Source: Solirubrobacterales bacterium 70-9
GTDB taxonomy: Bacteria > Actinomycetota > Thermoleophilia > Solirubrobacterales > 70-9
Length of the DNA: 6,212 nt
Direction: 5' to 3'
Assembly: GCA_001898095.1 (NCBI GenBank)
Contig: MKSH01000247.1
Location: forward strand, 12,979 to 19,190
Numbering within the stretch: the stretch's first letter is position 1; each line of letters opens with the position of its first letter. The translations under genes were made by a program, and so were the position numbers. The notes under the pieces are model-generated. The model was not told the DNA's origin, did no database searches, and saw only the letters and a list, made by a program, of their open reading frames with translations. Shown piece after piece: positions 5,299-6,212 of the stretch.

Positions 5299-6000
5299 TC
5301 AGGCAGGCATGTGCAGCAACTCGATCTCGCCGACGCCGCCCGGATCGCGGAAGTAGACCCAGCTGAGGCCGCTCTCGGCGTGCGTGAGCGGAGGCGAGAC
5401 GAAGTCGATGCCGGCGGCGATCAGCTCCGCGTGGGCCTGGTCCATGTCGACGACCTCGAAGCAGAGGTGGACGCGGCCCATGTCGTTCGGCCGCGGAGGG
5501 GCGCTCGGGTCGTCGGTGTCTGCCGGAATCAAACGGACCACGAGGTCCTCGCGCCGAGCGAGCATGCCGCCGTCGGGGTCGGCCTCGGTGTGGAGCCCGA
5601 GGTGGCCGAGCGTCTTGGCGGTGCGAGCGGGGTCGGGGCTGGTCCAAGTCAGCTCCATCTCCCGGGCCGGCCGCTCGAGCTCGACCTCGATCGGGTAGGA
5701 CAGCAGCTTCGCGCCTCCGTCCTTGGCGGCGAGCCCGACCTTGGCGTGGCCGGGCTCGCCGGGGCCGCGCACGGTCGGATCGCCGGCGAACCGGTGCTCG
5801 ATCAACTCGAGCGAGCCGGCGGGGCCGCTGCAGAAGGCGAGGAGCATGCTCGCGCCTGGCAGGTCGTTGCCGGCCTCGAGTTCGGGCCCGGCGGCGTCGA
5901 ACTCCATGTCGAGGCCGAAGCCCAGCGCTTCGGCCTCGGCCAGGGCAGCGTCGCGCGACGGGACCGCAATGCCGATGTGGTGCGTCTTGACGATCTCCAT
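5299..6000 (-). CDS. VOC (glyoxalase/bleomycin resistance/dioxygenase) superfamily protein
   Basis: A 233-aa, probably cytoplasmic protein with two vicinal-oxygen-chelate regions. The N-terminal half starts EIVKTHHIGIAV (His7/His8), reaches SLELIEH (63-69), and continues with GHAKVGLAA (84-92), but its second repeat is short. The C-terminal half has LTWTSPDPARTAKTLGHLGL (117-136), then RVHLCFEV (176-183, His178), HAELIAAGIDFVSPP (190-204) and VYFRDPGGVGEIELLHMP (215-232, Glu225/Glu227). H8, E68, H178 and E227 occupy positions typical of VOC metal ligands, though pairing them is inference. The pattern recalls methylmalonyl-CoA epimerase or extradiol-dioxygenase-like proteins without identifying either. 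The ATG (5998-6000) has AGGGAG four nt upstream on the minus strand. It is divergent from a cupin gene and convergent with the liv operon. Substrate unknown. Confidence 0.85.
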   Translation of the reverse strand: MEIVKTHHIGIAVPSRDAALAEAEALGFGLDMEFDAAGPELEAGNDLPGASMLLAFCSGPAGSLELIEHRFAGDPTVRGPGEPGHAKVGLAAKDGGAKLLSYPIEVELERPAREMELTWTSPDPARTAKTLGHLGLHTEADPDGGMLARREDLVVRLIPADTDDPSAPPRPNDMGRVHLCFEVVDMDQAHAELIAAGIDFVSPPLTHAESGLSWVYFRDPGGVGEIELLHMPA

Positions 6001-6019
6001 CTCACTCCCTTGAATGTGG

Positions 6020-6060
6020 ACTGATAGGATGCAGTTCGGAACTTATCGCATCCGATCAGT
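6020..6060. promoter_or_regulatory. Inverted repeat in the divergent VOC/cupin spacer, candidate operator
   Basis: ACTGATAGGATGC (6020-6032) and GCATCCGATCAGT (6048-6060) are reverse complements except at one position (A6026/G6054). Between them lies a perfect palindrome, AGTTC-G-GAACT (6033-6043). Two nested symmetries in the 92-nt spacer between divergent genes suggest binding of one or more dimeric regulators controlling both. No regulator gene is visible in the window. Confidence 0.5.
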
Positions 6061-6071
6061 TTCACGCTCAA
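6042..6071 (-). promoter_or_regulatory. Candidate promoter for the VOC gene
   Basis: On the minus strand, TTGAGC (6071-6066) and GATAAG (6047-6042) are separated by 18 nt. Each matches the housekeeping consensus at 4 of 6 positions. The -10 ends about 41 nt before the VOC ATG. The spacer contains most of the right arm of the inverted repeat at 6020-6060, so a repressor bound there would block this promoter. Such short matches are common, so this is a suggestion only. Confidence 0.35.
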
Positions 6072-6080
6072 CACCCTGCG

Positions 6081-6086
6081 AGGAGG
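6081..6086 (+). promoter_or_regulatory. Shine-Dalgarno AGGAGG fixing the GTG start of the cupin gene
   Basis: A full-consensus AGGAGG lies six nt before the GTG at 6093. It decides the start of a gene that has no ATG in a suitable place near its N-terminus. Confidence 0.75.
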
Positions 6087-6092
6087 ACGCCG

Positions 6093-6212
6093 GTGGCCAA
6101 GGAGACAGAGGCAATCAGCACGGAGGTCGGAACCACGCTCCTCTTCGAGAACGAGCGGCTCCGGGTTTGGGAAATGTCCCTCGAGCCCGGCGAGAGCATC
6201 CCGGTGCATCGC
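6093..6212 (+). CDS. Cupin-domain protein, 3'-truncated by window edge
   Basis: Forty codons are present, from GTG at 6093 to the last base. The translation begins VAKETEAISTEVGTTLLFEN and continues ERLRVWEMSLEPGESIPVHR. The run FENERLRVWEM..LEPGES.PVHR is typical of small single-domain cupins, where the final His would be the first metal ligand of cupin motif 1 (G-x5-HxH); the second His falls outside the window. Small cupins may be metal enzymes or sensors, so no reaction is proposed. The start is supported by AGGAGG at 6081-6086. The gene is divergent from the VOC gene with a 92-nt shared spacer, which may mean joint regulation. Short but quite recognisable. Confidence 0.78.
   Translation, partial: MAKETEAISTEVGTTLLFENERLRVWEMSLEPGESIPVHR

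Noticed and set aside
4764..5366. 200-codon plus-strand ORF
   Set aside because: It runs through hairpin B and into the 3' end of the VOC gene on the opposite strand; Arg/Ser/Pro-rich, no domain seen.
5802..6209. 135-codon minus-strand ORF
   Set aside because: It crosses the divergent promoter region and overlaps both the VOC start and the cupin gene, each with a good ribosome binding site and family motifs.

Overview
The window is a very GC-rich bacterial segment. Third codon positions are strongly G/C, there are GTG and ATG starts with good Shine-Dalgarno sites, and ORFs are packed tightly. This fits a high-GC Actinomycetota-like genome, perhaps of the Thermoleophilia/Solirubrobacterales type. 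That placement is inferred from style only; no marker gene is present.

Positions 1-4375 (+ strand) are the distal part of a branched-chain amino acid type (HAAT/Liv) ABC importer operon. The order is substrate-binding protein (5' end missing), LivG-like ATPase, LivF-like ATPase, LivH-like permease and LivM-like permease. The genes abut or overlap at every junction (0 nt gap, then 14, 4 and 4 nt overlaps), so one polycistronic mRNA with translational coupling is expected. The binding protein would deliver a ligand to a LivH/LivM membrane pore driven by the two ATPases. The ligand cannot be read from the sequence and could be branched-chain amino acids, another amino acid, or an amide or urea-like compound.

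Positions 4376-5298 are a 923-nt convergent intergenic region with no convincing gene. It is rich in structure. It holds two long perfect-stem hairpins that are related to each other and lie in inverted orientation, each in sense with the gene upstream of it. Between them are a canonical Rho-independent terminator facing rightward and a 24-nt near-perfect palindrome just beyond it. The hairpin pair is the most unusual signal in the window.

Positions 5299-6000 (- strand) encode a 233-residue vicinal oxygen chelate (glyoxalase/dioxygenase fold) protein. It is divergent from a cupin-domain gene that starts with GTG at 6093 and runs off the right edge. The 92-nt spacer between them carries a 13-nt inverted repeat around a smaller palindrome, overlapping a plausible promoter for the VOC gene. 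The two genes may share regulation, but their substrates are unknown.
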